Assembly: GCA_914767885.1 (NCBI GenBank)
Contig: CAJZBQ010000053.1
Span: 1,924,866-1,988,865 of the forward strand
Direction: 5' to 3'
Source: Blepharisma stoltei
Taxonomy: Eukaryota > Ciliophora > Heterotrichea > Heterotrichida > Blepharismidae
Length of the DNA stretch: 64,000 bases
Shown here: piece after piece, positions 1 through 10,461 of the stretch
How the letters are laid out: the number at the start of each line of letters is the position of its first letter
How positions within the stretch are numbered: position 1 is the stretch's first letter
The notes under the pieces: model-generated
What the model saw: only the letters and a program-made list of their open reading frames with translations
Told to the model about the DNA's origin: nothing
The model's database searches: none
Made by a program: the position numbers and the translations under genes

Positions 1-1
1 G

Positions 2-1934
2 CAGAAGCTTGTTAAAGAAATCAATGCTCAATCTCAAAGCATTCAAATCCCAACGTCTCTTGCTGATGGAGAAGGGGCTGGAGTCCGTCCACTCTCAGAA
101 ATGCAGAAAACATTAACTGACATTGAAACTCATTCAAATTCTATAGCAGCAAAACAAAAAGTTACCTTGAAAAAACAAGAAGTTTCTAGCAGGGAAGAGA
201 TGCTGAGAACTATGCAGGAGCTGGAAAATGAAGTCCAAGAAGTCAAAAAAGAAGTTGTTGAGCTGCATGGAGAGTTTATTAAAGGAAATTTCAAAGAAAT
301 TGGAAATTTAGAAGAAAGGGCCAGCAATGCAAGATCAAGAGTTAAAGATGATATTGGGCAAGTAGAAACTGCGTTAGAAGACCATGCACTTTATGGAGGA
401 AAAGGAGGAGATAACTGGCTATTAGAAGAATTAAACCATAGGGTTGATGACTCTATTTCTGAGCTCAATGAATATTTGGATTATAAACATAGACAGCTTG
501 AAGTTTTTTTCAAACAAGAATTATTATCGCTAAAAAATCAGCATGAAAAGCTATCTTCAGATTTAGCAAGCATTGAAGCTTATAGAAACGTAGCAGATCC
601 AGCCAAAGAACTTACAGCACTTAATGAAAAAATAAAAAATCTGCTCCAAGCAATTGAAAAATTTTCAGACAATTTTGTGATGATGAATGACGTGACGATA
701 TCACTAAACCAAAGCTTAGTCGATCTTAATGATAAAGCAAGAAGGTATATTAAAACTTATAGAACTACGGACCAATCAAAACAAAATGAGCTTTTCGGAA
801 CTGCCAAAGTTGATTTTGATCAATGGCTCAAAGGATCTTGGTATCAAGTTGAAGCTTTAACTCCCCCCCCTCCGTGAGTGAACAAAAAAATTTTGTTCAC
901 TCACGGAGGTTTTTTTTTTTTTAAAAAAATTTATATATAAATTTTATAAAAAATTTTTTTTTTCGAATTTAAAAAAATCCTAATTCGCAAAAATTGGAAA
1001 GCAAATATTAATTTAATTTATAAAATTTATGTTTTAAAACGCAATTTGTTTAAAATTAAACAGAATTAGCTTTAGATTTCATTATGCTAATTATCACTTA
1101 TATATCAAAATTTTTTTCCATAAAAAATTTTTCTATTAAAAACATTTTTGTTCACTCACGGAGGGTGGGTTTTGGGCAAAAAATGCCGATTTTTCTAATG
1201 GTTTTGTTCACTCACTGAGGGGGGGGGAGTAAGAGAAAATATTGAAAACCTCGACGTCAATATAAATTCAAATTTCTTTAAACTGACTGAATTCTTCCAG
1301 CGGCAAGATAAAGTAAAAGGCGATGCTGAAGGCCCAGGTAAGCCGAGAATTGAAGACTTAAAGCCTAAAGCAAACTCCACAAAATCAAAATTCGAAGAAA
1401 AACAAGAAAGTTTGCACATAGAGCTGGACAACCTCAAGAAAAGACTATTTGGCCTCTGGAAAGCCATAAATAAAGAAACCAACTTTAACATTGTCTTTAC
1501 TTCCAAGATAATTAAATATGGTATATCGGACAGGGCGTAGCCTCCTGGCTATGCAGCCTCGAGTGCATATTTAATTATATCTGGCAGCAGCATCAATACC
1601 AAGAGTTTGTTGGCTACAGTCGGCCAGAAAATCCATTTGTTTTGAATTTTTGTACCAAAATTCACTTTTCTAAGCCAAAAACTAAAAATAGTTGTCGAAA
1701 TCCTAACTCCGAGCTGAGGGCACATTCAAATAACCCAAAGCAGTTGCAGACACGAAGTGAGGGTAAGCCGAGCAGGAGAGAAAGACCTGATAGTTGGTAT
1801 AGCATTGAAATTTAAATGGATACTAGTATCTTAAACTAATTAATCGTATCGCCTTTCCTTCCAAGAACGCAAGTGACCAAGAAATATTTAGGAACGCAAG
1901 AGATGATTTAATCTCAGACTCAATCAATAGTTAA
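2..1934 (+). CDS. Coiled-coil protein, 5' partial, interrupted by two germline inserts
   Basis: The frame is open to the left edge of the window, so the start lies upstream. Segments 2-857, 1230-1508 and 1867-1934 join into one frame ending in TAA at 1932-1934. Removing the MITE at 858-1229 joins codons around a TA (…VEAL/RENIENL…). Removing the SINE-like insert at 1509-1852, with one copy of its 14-bp duplication, gives …FTSKNASDQEIF… and a short C-terminus. The protein is mostly charged heptad-like helix (for example LENEVQEVKKEVVELHGEF), so a structural or cytoskeletal role is possible, but I do not recognise a family. The apparent stop at about 1540 lies inside the SINE-like insert and is not the real end. 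Confidence 0.75.
858..1229 (+). mobile_element. MITE family A (IES), intragenic
   Basis: A 372-bp TA-flanked element (TA at 858-859 and 1230-1231). The left end is a C-run followed by a hairpin made of CCTCCGTGAGTGAACA and its reverse complement. The right end carries two further copies of the reverse-complement arm (about 1150-1165 and 1205-1220) separated by a spacer containing GGGCAAAAAATG. The interior is AT-rich and non-coding. Excision restores the host frame exactly. Confidence 0.9.
1509..1852 (+). mobile_element. SINE-like insert with 14-bp target-site duplication
   Basis: The insert is flanked by CTTTACTTCCAAGA (1495-1508) and CTTTCCTTCCAAGA (1853-1866), one mismatch. It is richer in GC than its surroundings. 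It starts TAATTAAATATGG, as does the element at 44255, and shares with it the block ACAGTCGG(C/T)CAGAA(A/G)ATC. Deleting the insert and one duplication restores the host protein. The left repeat contains TA but the right one does not, so a simple TA-to-TA excision does not explain its removal. Confidence 0.75.
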
Positions 1935-1943
1935 TTTAAAGAT

Positions 1944-3827
1944 TTAATCCATTAAATTATGCCTCCTGCAATTTGATTTCTTATGAAGAAGCCTTGCATA
2001 GATGTTAGAGACTGGAGTGGAGCCTTTTGCAATTCCGCCAAAAATTAACGCTTCTCTGACAGTAAACATGATAAGTCCAGTTAATGCACATATATCGGTG
2101 TATTTTTGAGGGTTCAGGTTTTGCTGGTTTCCAACAACAAGATTTTCAAGCAAATCGAGGTTTTCTTGGGAAAAATCAAAAGTTTGGATTTTTTCGATAA
2201 TTACAGTATTGATAGGTTGTCCTTCGTGAGCATCTTTGTTCTTGATGTCGAGGAAAAAGGCTCGGCATTGTTCCCATGCAGCTGTATCGTCTTCTGGGAG
2301 AGTTTGCTTCATTAGTTGGAAGAAAACTCGGAAAGCCCAAATTACTTGTTTATCTGGGATTGTGTCGAAGTAGAATTTTCCATCTTCCATTGTAGTCAGA
2401 AGGCTTAAGGCACTGATTGAGCCTGGAGATAAAATGTAAGCGCTAGCTTCTGTAAGCTCTTCTTCTTTATAATCAGTTTTCAATTGAGATATAAGGGCTT
2501 CGATTTCTTCAAGAGTGTTTGGAATTGGTTCTTCACTTTTGCATGATTCTTCGCCTTGGCATTCATCGCCGCTTGGAACTGCTTTCACTTCTTCAACAGC
2601 AACTTCTTTTTTCTCTTCTTCAATTTTTGGGTGCTTTTTTTCTGGCTGTTTTTTCTTTTCTTCTAGCTTTTTCTTAATTTCTTCAGGATTTCTCTTTGGC
2701 TCTGCTCTACTTTTCTTTTCTTCCTCTGCCTTTTTCTTTGCTTCTTCAAATTTCTTTTTATCTTCTTCAGATTTCTTTTTGTTTTCTTCAGCTTTTTTCT
2801 TTTCCTCAGCCTTTTTAAGTTCTAATGCTTTTTTTGCTTCAGCTTTTTTACTTTCTTCTTGTTGTTTCCCCCCCCCCCCTCCGTGAGCGAACAAAAAAAA
2901 TTTTGTTCACTCACGGAGGGGGGTTAATTTTTTTAAAAAAATTTATATATAAAATTTTTATAAAAAATATTTTTTTCGAAATTTAAAAAAATCCTAATTT
3001 GCAAAAATTGGGAAGCAAATATTAATTTAATTTGCAAAATTTATGTTTTAAAACGCAATTTGTTTAAAATTAAACAGAATTAGCTCTAGATTTCATTATA
3101 CTAATTATCACTTATATATCAAAAATTTTTTTCCATTAAAATTTTTTCTATTAAAAAAATTTTTGTTCGCTCACGGAGGGTGGGTTTTTGGTCAAAAAAT
3201 GGTGATTTTTCTAATGGTTTTGTTCGCTCACGGAGGGGGGGGGGAGTTAGCAGCTTCAGCTTTTTTCTTATTTTCAGCTTCTTGCTGTTTAAATTTGGCC
3301 TCCTCTTCTTTTTTCTTTTTCTCCTCATCTGCAATTCGCTTTTTCTCAGCCTCAAGTAGCCTTTTCTTTTCTTTGGCTTCCTCGTCTTTTTTCTTTTTTT
3401 CTTCAGCATTTCTAGCCTGTTCTTTCTTTTTCTCTTCCATCAATTGCTTTTTCTTTAAATCATCTTCTTCACGTTTTTTCTTTAAATCATCATCGCGTAA
3501 CTTTTTGGCTTCTTCTTTCTTTTTTCGGTCTTCCTCAAACTTCTTTTTGCTTTCTTCATTGCCAGTTGATGGACGTGGAGCTAATTGAACTGTTCTTCCG
3601 ATACTGGCCCTAGTTGTGCTTGGTCTTTTTGGTTCTTTTTCAGCAAGATTATCAAGATTTATGCTAAGACCTGGTTTAAGCTTTGCTGGTTTTTCATTAT
3701 GTTCAGCAGATAATTTTTGGAGCAATTCTTCAATTAATAAGCGCTGGCTTTTCACAGTTGAATGAAGATCTTGTAGCTTTTCATCGATCATGTGCTCAAT
3801 TCCTGCTTGTATCTCTGTCCACTCCAT
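1944..3827 (-). CDS. Lys/Glu-rich coiled-coil protein with conserved-looking C-terminal domain
   Basis: Starts at ATG 3827 and ends with TAA at 1944-1946. It is interrupted by a family-A MITE (2849-3247). Joining at the TA gives …KKAEAA/KKAEAKKALEL… in frame. The first ~60 residues are helical (MEWTEIQAGIEHMIDEKLQD). About 230 residues of KKK/EEE-rich single helix follow, resembling MAP7/caldesmon-type charged helices. The last ~200 residues form a less biased, probably globular helical domain (ALISQLKTDYKEEELTEAS). I do not recognise that domain. A filament- or microtubule-associated role is inference only. Confidence 0.8.
2849..3247 (+). mobile_element. MITE family A (IES), intragenic
   Basis: A 399-bp insert between TAs at 2849-2850 and 3248-3249. 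The hairpin lies at about 2874-2922 (CTCCGTGAGCGAACA and its complement) and two more arms lie near 3164-3180 and 3220-3240. The usual TAACTCCCC left boundary is lost. The in-frame TA is about 18 bp further out, so the left terminus has drifted or the excised segment is longer than the MITE. Confidence 0.85.
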
Positions 3828-4223
3828 TTTTTATAATTAATCATAACGTATATCATCCCGAAATTTTAAGGGAAATAAAATTTAAATTAAAATCACTTAA
3901 TATAGATTTGAGAAAATGGTTAATCAAGTATCAATTTAAATTAGAATTTAAAAAATAAAATGGAAGAAATACATGAGCTTTTGATTAAAATTTGTTTGAA
4001 ATGAATTATATGAGAAAGATGGTAATTTTAACATTTAAAACTTATGAAGCGCCAGAATTTATTTTCTTAATAGTTTCGAATAAAAATTATTTAAAAATCA
4101 CTTTGAAATTATGCTTGCTCAAATCCTTAATGAATAAATTCTCCACAAGACGAGTTTCCTTACTTCCCAATATGTGACGTCACAGAAAATTTTAAATCTC
4201 GACGATAATAATACCATCCATAC
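3828..4223. other. AT-rich intergenic region
   Basis: Divergent spacer between the coiled-coil gene and the CPBP protease gene. Only short biased ORFs without recognisable protein character. It should contain both promoters, but no motif stands out. Confidence 0.5.
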
Positions 4224-4961
4224 ATGGTTATAGAGAGCCGTCAAAGACCCAGCCGCATACAAGCAATTTTATTAATCCTTTTTGCATTATGCCCATTGCC
4301 ATGTATAGCATTCGGTCTCTACTATTATCACAATGCATGGCTGACTATAATTCTCTTCCACATTGTGCTGGCTTCTCTTCCTCTAGCTTATAAGGTATTA
4401 TTTACTGATGCCCATCTCCTTGATTATACAGCAGGCGAGCTAAAAGATCCATTAAGAGAGTTACTGTACGGGCTTTGTGCCTCCACAGCGATTGTTTTAT
4501 TTGTAATGGGTCCCGTCACCTTTGTGTTCTTAAAATATAAGCCTTTCTTCCTCTGGATTATGGGGCTGGAAGGGATGGTTTGCAATGATTTTGCTATGGA
4601 TTGTGAAAACATTTTAAATCCTTTGCTCTTTGCTGTGTATTTTTCTATCGTCAATCCGGGAATTGAAGAATGCTTCTGAAGGGTGTTTTTGGTAAAAAGT
4701 TTACCAGCAGACTATAAGTGGATTATCTCAGCCCTGTATGCGAATTATCACTTTGTAAGAGTTATTTAGTTCGTTTGCATAAGATTTGTGGGAATTTATC
4801 AGTCGATTTTAGGATTTACCGTAACTTTTGCAGTTGGCATATTAATGCAAGAACTGAAAGAAAGATACGGACTATTAACTGTTGTCTGTGGGCACATGGC
4901 GTTTGATTTGTGTGCTATGGTAAGAGATATGTAGATGGTTTGGGGTCTTATATTATACTAA
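4224..4961 (+). CDS. CPBP (CAAX/ABI) family intramembrane metalloprotease
   Basis: A multi-pass membrane protein with two 15-nt introns, GTAAGAGTTATTTAG (4755-4769) and GTAAGAGATATGTAG (4920-4934). One Trp is encoded by TGA at 4677-4679, giving the motif EECFWR, which fits the family's EExxxR signature. Two further histidine motifs follow: YANYHF and GHMAFD (HxxxD). Together they provide the metal-binding residues typical of CPBP proteases. About five hydrophobic helices are visible. The gene ends at TAA 4959-4961. Without TGA=Trp and the tiny introns it would look like three fragments. The substrate is unknown; CAAX-peptide processing is one possibility. Confidence 0.85.
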
Positions 4962-4997
4962 GGCTTTTATAAAATAGATTTAAATAATGTGTTGGAT

Positions 4998-5255
4998 TTA
5001 AACATTAGGGACTCCTTCTGCACGTTCTAAGTTGACGTAGTTTATGGAATTCACGAATTTTGAATGGGTTCGGACAGTCTTTCTGTAGCAGCGATCTAAA
5101 CATCCTTTTTCTTCATCATTAAGGGATTTATCATATAGAGAGGTGATGCATTCATCAAAGCAGGCAGACATCATTTTATTATAGCTTCTGATTTCAGAAA
5201 TGATATATTGGCCTGGATCTCCTCCTTGTCCTACGAACTTCAATACTGATTGCAT
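4998..5255 (-). CDS. Small Tim chaperone (Tim9/Tim10 family)
   Basis: An 85-residue protein with the twin CX3C motifs CFDEC and CLDRC spaced 15 residues apart (first Cys of the second motif after the last Cys of the first), diagnostic of small Tim proteins of the mitochondrial intermembrane space. These form hexameric chaperones that escort hydrophobic precursors to the inner or outer membrane. Size and motif placement fit the family. I cannot assign it to Tim8, 9, 10 or 13 from this alone. It lies downstream of the YCII gene on the same strand. Confidence 0.85.
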   Translation of the reverse strand: MQSVLKFVGQGGDPGQYIISEIRSYNKMMSACFDECITSLYDKSLNDEEKGCLDRCYRKTVRTHSKFVNSINYVNLERAEGVPNV

Positions 5256-5370
5256 ATTTATATTAAATAACCATTTAGGAACGCATTTTATTAGGGTTTC
5301 TATTGAGAATCATATAAAATTAAGATCAAAAGTTTTAGATTGGTTCTGGATTAATTATAAGACAATATTC

Positions 5371-5679
5371 TTACTTCTTCAGGAGGCTTCCAGCTACGAT
5401 CGTTATTTCTCTAATTGTATAGTCTGTAACAAGCCGATTAACTACATATGGATCATTTTGAGCATAGTCTTTAATCATTTTTTCCTCTCCCTCGAATAAA
5501 AGTACTCCAGTGTCGATTGGATTTTGCAAAGCTCCTATCAAAACTAAACCTCTTGGCTCATATGCTCTTGCATGAGCGATATGAGCATCTCTGTAAGGAG
5601 CTCTTTTGTCAACCATTCCTTCTACATACTTGTATGTCAACAAAAAGTGCTTGAATCTTCTAGCTTGAAATCCTAACAT
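5371..5679 (-). CDS. YCII-related domain protein
   Basis: A 102-residue protein, about one YCII domain long. It shows the alternating beta/alpha pattern of the family: LLTYKYVEGMVDKRAPYRDAH…, then GLVLIGALQNPIDTGVLLFEG, then a helix containing IKDYAQNDPYV. YCII domains have a ferredoxin-like fold and are often small enzymes or regulators; the activity here cannot be inferred. It has a complete ATG-to-TAA frame without introns. Confidence 0.75.
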   Translation of the reverse strand: MLGFQARRFKHFLLTYKYVEGMVDKRAPYRDAHIAHARAYEPRGLVLIGALQNPIDTGVLLFEGEEKMIKDYAQNDPYVVNRLVTDYTIREITIVAGSLLKK

Positions 5680-5916
5680 TTATATTGAGTTTTTCGAAAT
5701 GAAATACAACCACTATTTTTTTAATCATTTTGTAACATGAAATTAAACAATTGTTTATTTGAGTTAAAATCAGCACTATTATTAAATTTTGTAAATTGAA
5801 ACAGCATTAATTATAAAATATTTTAAAATTGTTATTTTTTTTTCAAAAATTAAAAATAAATCAAATTCAAGCTAAACTATAATCTGCCTCTCATTTAATA
5901 GGAATTCTTAAAATAT

Positions 5917-6228
5917 TAACTCACCCCTCCATTAGTGAACAAAAAAATTTTGCTCAAGGAGGTTAATTTTATTTTTTAAAAAAATCAAAATTCGACAAAA
6001 TTGGAAAGCAGATATTATTTTATTTGTAAAATTTATGCTTTAAAATGCAAGATGTTTAAATTTAAACAGAATTTTACAAGAGATTTCTTTATATTAATTA
6101 TTACTTATATATTTTTTTTTCTTAAAAATTTTTGTTCGCTCACGGAGGGTGGGCTTTTGGGCAAAAAATAAGGATTTTTCCAATGGTTTTGTTCGCTCAA
6201 GGAAGGAAGGAAGGAAGGAAGGAAGAAG
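5917..6228 (+). mobile_element. MITE family A, intergenic, with GGAA microsatellite
   Basis: TA-flanked (5917-5918, 6229-6230) and 312 bp long. The left hairpin is degenerate (CACCCCTCCATTAGTGAACA). One complete right arm lies at about 6134-6149. The outermost right arm is truncated to GTTCGCTCAAGG and runs straight into (GGAA)6 at 6201-6225. The region 5680-6274 otherwise holds only AT-rich spacer. Confidence 0.8.
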
Positions 6229-6274
6229 TAAACTTGCTTTCTCAATTTTGATCCAAAATGGTTTTTTTAAAAAT

Positions 6275-7255
6275 ATGTACCGACGAGTTGAAAATCGAGA
6301 CGATGCTATGAAAAATTTCTACACAATCATTGAACAGCTTGGTGAAGGGACTTTCGGAAAAGTCTGAAGAGCTGTAAATAAATCAACTGGTGAGGAGTTT
6401 GCTATTAAGTCTATTGATAAATCCAAGCTTGGCCAAGATGAAATTACAAATCTGCAGCTTGAAATTGACATAATCTCTCAAGTGGACCACCCAAATATTG
6501 TTCGCACTTACGAAGTCTTTGACGAGCCTAGATATTTGAATTTTGTCATGGAAATTATGAGCGGTGGCGAACTATTCGAAAAAATCGTTGAAAAAGATCA
6601 TTACAGCGAAAAAGAAGCTGCAGATACCATTCGTCCAGTTGTAGAAGCAATTAAATACTGCCACGATATGGGAATTGTTCATAGAGATTTAAAACCAGAA
6701 AATCTCTTGCTTTCATCAGCAGATGAAGGTGGAATCTTAAAAATCACAGATTTTGGCTTGGCACGATTTTACGATGACGATTTAATGACGACTGCTTGCG
6801 GAACCCCTGGCTATGTTGCCCCAGAAATAATTGAAGCCCGAGGTTATGGTCTAGAAGTCGACTATTGGAGCGTGGGGGTCATTTTGTATATAATGCTGTG
6901 TGGATTTCCCCCTTTTTTTGAAGATAATAATGAGAAGTTGTTTGACATGATTAAAAGAGGACAATATGAATTCACATCGCCTTATTGGGATGATATTTCT
7001 AGCATGGCAAAAGATTTAATTTCAAACTTGCTACAAGTTAATCCTAGACAACGATTTAATGCAGAAGAAGTTTTAAGACATCCATGGATGACTGGAGAAA
7101 ACACACCTCGCACGAATATGCCTGAGGTTAGTATGAAGATAAGAGAATTTAATACAAGGAGAAGATTCAGAAAAGTTGGAAATGCAGCGGTTGCATCAGT
7201 GAAACTAATTCATATTGCTCATGAGAAGCATCGAGAAGAGTATGCAAATTATTAA
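6275..7255 (+). CDS. Ser/Thr protein kinase, CaMK-like
   Basis: A 326-residue kinase domain protein. It shows the glycine loop GEGTFGKV, followed by a TGA-encoded Trp at 6365-6367 (KVWRAVN). It also has the Lys in EFAIKSI, the catalytic HRDLKPEN, the DFG motif DFGLAR, CGTPGYVAPE and DYWSVGV. All catalytic residues are present. The short C-terminal tail (RRRFRKVGNAAVASVKLI) resembles the autoinhibitory/calmodulin-binding region of CaMK family kinases. Start ATG 6275 is chosen because it precedes the kinase domain by only about 15 residues. It lies 46 bp after a MITE. Confidence 0.9.
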
Positions 7256-7534
7256 AGAATTTTATTAGAAATTAGAAAATAAAAACAATAAGACAATGCT
7301 TCTCTTGCATTCATATGCATTTTCTGATACTCTATTTTTTTGTTATTTCCCTCTTTATTCATATCTTATAAACTCCAATTTCTTGATTTTTTTTTTAAAA
7401 ACTTCTTCCAATAAAACTCACAAAATTTTGATACTTTTTGATACAATTGTCCTCTATTCTACTAAGAATTCAATTTATTTTATCAATATTATTTTCTTCT
7501 TTTGTTACTGTTAAACTCATTCGTTAATAGTAAA

Positions 7535-9656
7535 ATGCAGTCAAATAATTCAAGAGGTAAACTTTTCACCTTTAGCGGCCACTACTCAGATAAAAGCAAT
7601 AAGCTTCCTCAACGTGAAGTTGCAAGCCCTTTAAATATTTCTACCCCAAAACCTTCATCAAAAAGACCATCTTCAGCTGCAAATGCCCATACAGCAGAAA
7701 ACATTATTGAGTTAATAAGAAAACTAAATGCACAGCCTGTGACTAATGAAAATGAGCCAAAAACAATGACATCTGGAGAATACAGAAAATTTCTGGAATC
7801 ACAAGCTAAAAACTTACTCCCCCCCCCCATCCTCGATCGAACGATTGACTGTAAAAATTCCTAAAAATTGGGGAAATTAACCCCATCCTTGATCGAACGA
7901 TTTTCATATCATGCACATTTTATATATATAAAAAATATTAGTTATCAAACGCTTTGGAAGATGTGCCTAATGAAGTTTGTTTTCAGAGCTTTGAGACGAC
8001 AGAAAGCTGCGAAATCAACCATCCGAAGTGATTTAGACATCAACCTAGGCTTAAAAGCTCAATAATCTAATAAAATAGAGATTCTTTAAAATTTTAAAAA
8101 AATATTTAATTTAAATTAAAATTTATACAGTTTAAAAGGGTAACTAATAAATCAAAATATTAAAAATTGGTATTTTTTATGAAATTAATTCAATTTTTTG
8201 CTGTAAAAATAATTATTAAATACTCTTAACCCTCTTATTTAAAGTAAATAAAAAAAAAATCTATATATATCTTTTTCATTTTATATATAAATTTTTTTTC
8301 CCAAAAAAAATGTTTTTTAACCCCCATCCTTGATCGAACGATGGCGAGTCGTTCGATCAAGGATGAGGGGAGTTAGGAAAAAATACACAAAACTCTGCAT
8401 CGAGCATTCCTGTAAGGAGGGCCAGTTTAACGAGAACTACTCCTCCTACAGCATTAATTAAGCAAGACGACAAAAACGTAATTAGACACAATACTGTATT
8501 ATTATCCGGAAAACCACCTTCAGGCAGAAAAATTCCTGCAAGGCAAGAAATTAAGCTTGAATTACCTCCTAGATCTCCATTAGGCCCTAAGACAATTTCA
8601 GCTATTTTATCGGCAAAAGAAAACTCTTTACCAATTACTAGCCCAACTGATCAAAAGCATAATGGAAAGATTGAAGACTATAAAGTCGACAAACAAATAG
8701 GCCAAGGAGCCTATGCAATTGTAAAATATGCTGTTCATACCCCCACAAATAGAAAAGTTGCATTCAAAACTTATGAAAAAATAAAATTATTAGACTCAAA
8801 TAGAAAGAGAAATGTTATGAGAGAGATTGATATTTTAGCGATGCTAGATCATCCTAATATTGTAAAATTATATGAAACAATTGATACTACAAGACAGTTA
8901 CATATTGTCATGGAATATGTATCTGGGTGCTCTTTGCATGGATATCTTAAGAGAAAGCCTAATAGAAGATTAGAAGAAAATGAAGCGAAAAGAATAATCA
9001 AACAAATTTTGTATGCGATGGAATATTGCCATGGCAAAAATGTGGCACATAGAGATATAAAACTAGAAAATTTGTTGCTAGACGAAAAAAATGATGTAAA
9101 AATCATTGATTTTGGTTTTGCAACTTGCTTTCCAAGCGAGAAAAAAGTCAAAATTTTCTGTGGAACTCCAAGCTATATGGCTCCAGAAATAGTCGCAAGA
9201 AAAGAATATGCTGGACCTCCGGTTGATATCTGGGCTATTGGTATTTTAATATTTGTTCTTTTATGTGGACATTATCCATTCAAAGGAAACGGTGACAAAG
9301 ATCTCTACCGAAAAATACAGCAAGGCCAGTTTATTGTTCCTCAGCATGTTTCTTCTATGGCTAAAAGCTTGATTACCCGGATTCTAAAAGTTGATCCAGC
9401 TAAGCGACCTAAAGTGTCAGAAATCTTGCAAGATCCTTGATTTGCAAGCCAAAATAGCTTTACAATGTCAACAGAAGATTCCCTTCTTGCATCGACAAAC
9501 AATCATGCCTGCTCTATCAATGGTGATATATTAGATTTTGACATAACCTGCAGCACAGTAATTTCTATTCAGAAAAAAATTGGGGATTCCCAATCGCCAT
9601 CCCATGCTTTCCCTGCTAAAGAAACCCTTGCCAGTTTTCCTCATTCTCATAACTAA
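7535..9656 (+). CDS. Ser/Thr protein kinase (CAMKL/MARK-like) interrupted by a MITE
   Basis: Segments 7535-7814 and 8374-9656 join at a TA to give …ESQAKNL/GKNTQNS… in frame. The N-terminal ~210 residues are Ser/Pro-rich and probably disordered. The kinase domain follows: GQGAYAIV loop, VAFKTY lysine, HRDIKLEN catalytic loop, DFGFAT, GTPSYMAPE and a TGA-encoded Trp at 9438-9440 in the QDPWF motif. HRDIKLEN with DFG and APE suggests an active CAMKL-type kinase. An in-frame ATG at 7502 could extend the N-terminus by 11 residues. The tail is about 70 residues and not recognised. Confidence 0.88.
7815..8373 (-). mobile_element. MITE family B (IES) carrying a transposase remnant
   Basis: A 559-bp TA-flanked element. 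In + orientation the left end has two direct copies of CCATCC(T)YGATCGAACGAT. The right end is a hairpin of CCATCCTTGATCGAACGAT with its complement. This is the mirror image of the family-A layout, hence the minus strand. Excision restores the kinase frame. It contains a coding-like island at 7942-8070. Confidence 0.88.
7942..8070 (+). pseudogene. Possible C-terminal remnant of pogo-type DDE transposase
   Basis: Within MITE B, a 42-codon frame reads …NALEDVPNEVCFQSFET… and ends at TAA 8068-8070, with one TGA read as Trp. The pattern 'A-x-x-x-V-P-x-E-x-x-x-x-S-F-x-x-T' resembles the segment after the catalytic core of pogo/Tigger transposases (W..I....I..SF...GI). It has no start codon and is preceded by a stop. 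The assignment is a pattern match by eye. An overlapping ORF in another frame (7868-8065) looks less protein-like. Confidence 0.4.
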
Positions 9657-9755
9657 ATTTCTTGCTTGTATGTATATAATTTTCCTATCAAACCTAAAAT
9701 TTCCTATTGACACTAAAATTGCATTGTAAACCTCTCATAATCCATATTTTAAAGG

Positions 9756-10208
9756 ATGGTCATCAACACTGAGACATGCTCTTTCAGCGAAATGAAAGTT
9801 TGGCCAGGACGTGGAAGCCGCTTTGTGACAAAGGACGGGAAAATCCACATGTTTATTGGGTCAAAAGTGAGATGTCTTTTCCATCAAAGAGTGAAGCCTG
9901 TAAAGCTTACATGGACACAGACTTGGAGACGTGAAAATAAGAAAGGAAGAGTTGAGACTATCAAGAAAAGAAGAGTCCGCAAGGTTGGAAAGATCCAAAA
10001 GGCCTATGTTGGAGCCACTTTGGATGATATTAAGAGAACCAGAGAAGAAAAACCAGAATTGAGACAGGCTAAAAGAGAGCAGGCTATTAGAGAAATCAAG
10101 GAAAGACAAAAGAAGCAGCAAGCACAACACCAGAAGTTCGAAAAACAGCCTAAACAAGCGGCTCCTAAGGTGATTAAGACAAAGGGAAAAAGAAAGGGAC
10201 CTTCATAA
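9756..10208 (+). CDS. RPL24: 60S ribosomal protein eL24
   Basis: 150 residues, full length for the family. The N-terminal zinc-ribbon-like domain reads ETCSFSEMKVWPGRG and FVTKDGKIHMFIGSKV, then TWRR, typical of eukaryotic L24. The second half is the usual basic helix (RKVGKIQKAYVGATLDDIK). It is a component of the large cytosolic ribosomal subunit. As in many eukaryotic L24 proteins the zinc cysteines are incomplete. No introns or IES are needed. Confidence 0.95.
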   Translation: MVINTETCSFSEMKVWPGRGSRFVTKDGKIHMFIGSKVRCLFHQRVKPVKLTWTQTWRRENKKGRVETIKKRRVRKVGKIQKAYVGATLDDIKRTREEKPELRQAKREQAIREIKERQKKQQAQHQKFEKQPKQAAPKVIKTKGKRKGPS

Positions 10209-10461
10209 GCTAACTTTTTAACACCCATAAATTGAAATAACAAATAATAAGAAATGTTGGAAGAGGCTAAAATAAATCACTGATAAGTATGCTAATGCAA
10301 GCTTAGATCTTACTAATAGTATGTAAAAACTATGTAATATATTATACAACCCTAATCCATAATAATTAAACTGCTTATAAAAGTGTTTAATTCAAAGAAA
10401 TATTTTGATTCATCTAAATATGAAAAATGCAAGCAAAATTTTTTTTTGAATTTCGTTATCT

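Noticed and set aside
2515-2886. Ser/Phe-rich plus-strand ORF
   Set aside because: Antisense shadow of the Lys/Glu-rich coiled-coil gene.
7296-7514. 72-codon Phe/Tyr-rich ORF
   Set aside because: AT-rich spacer between kinase genes; composition-driven.
7868-8065. 65-codon ORF inside MITE B
   Set aside because: The overlapping frame at 7942-8070 looks far more protein-like and transposase-like; this ORF is a shadow.
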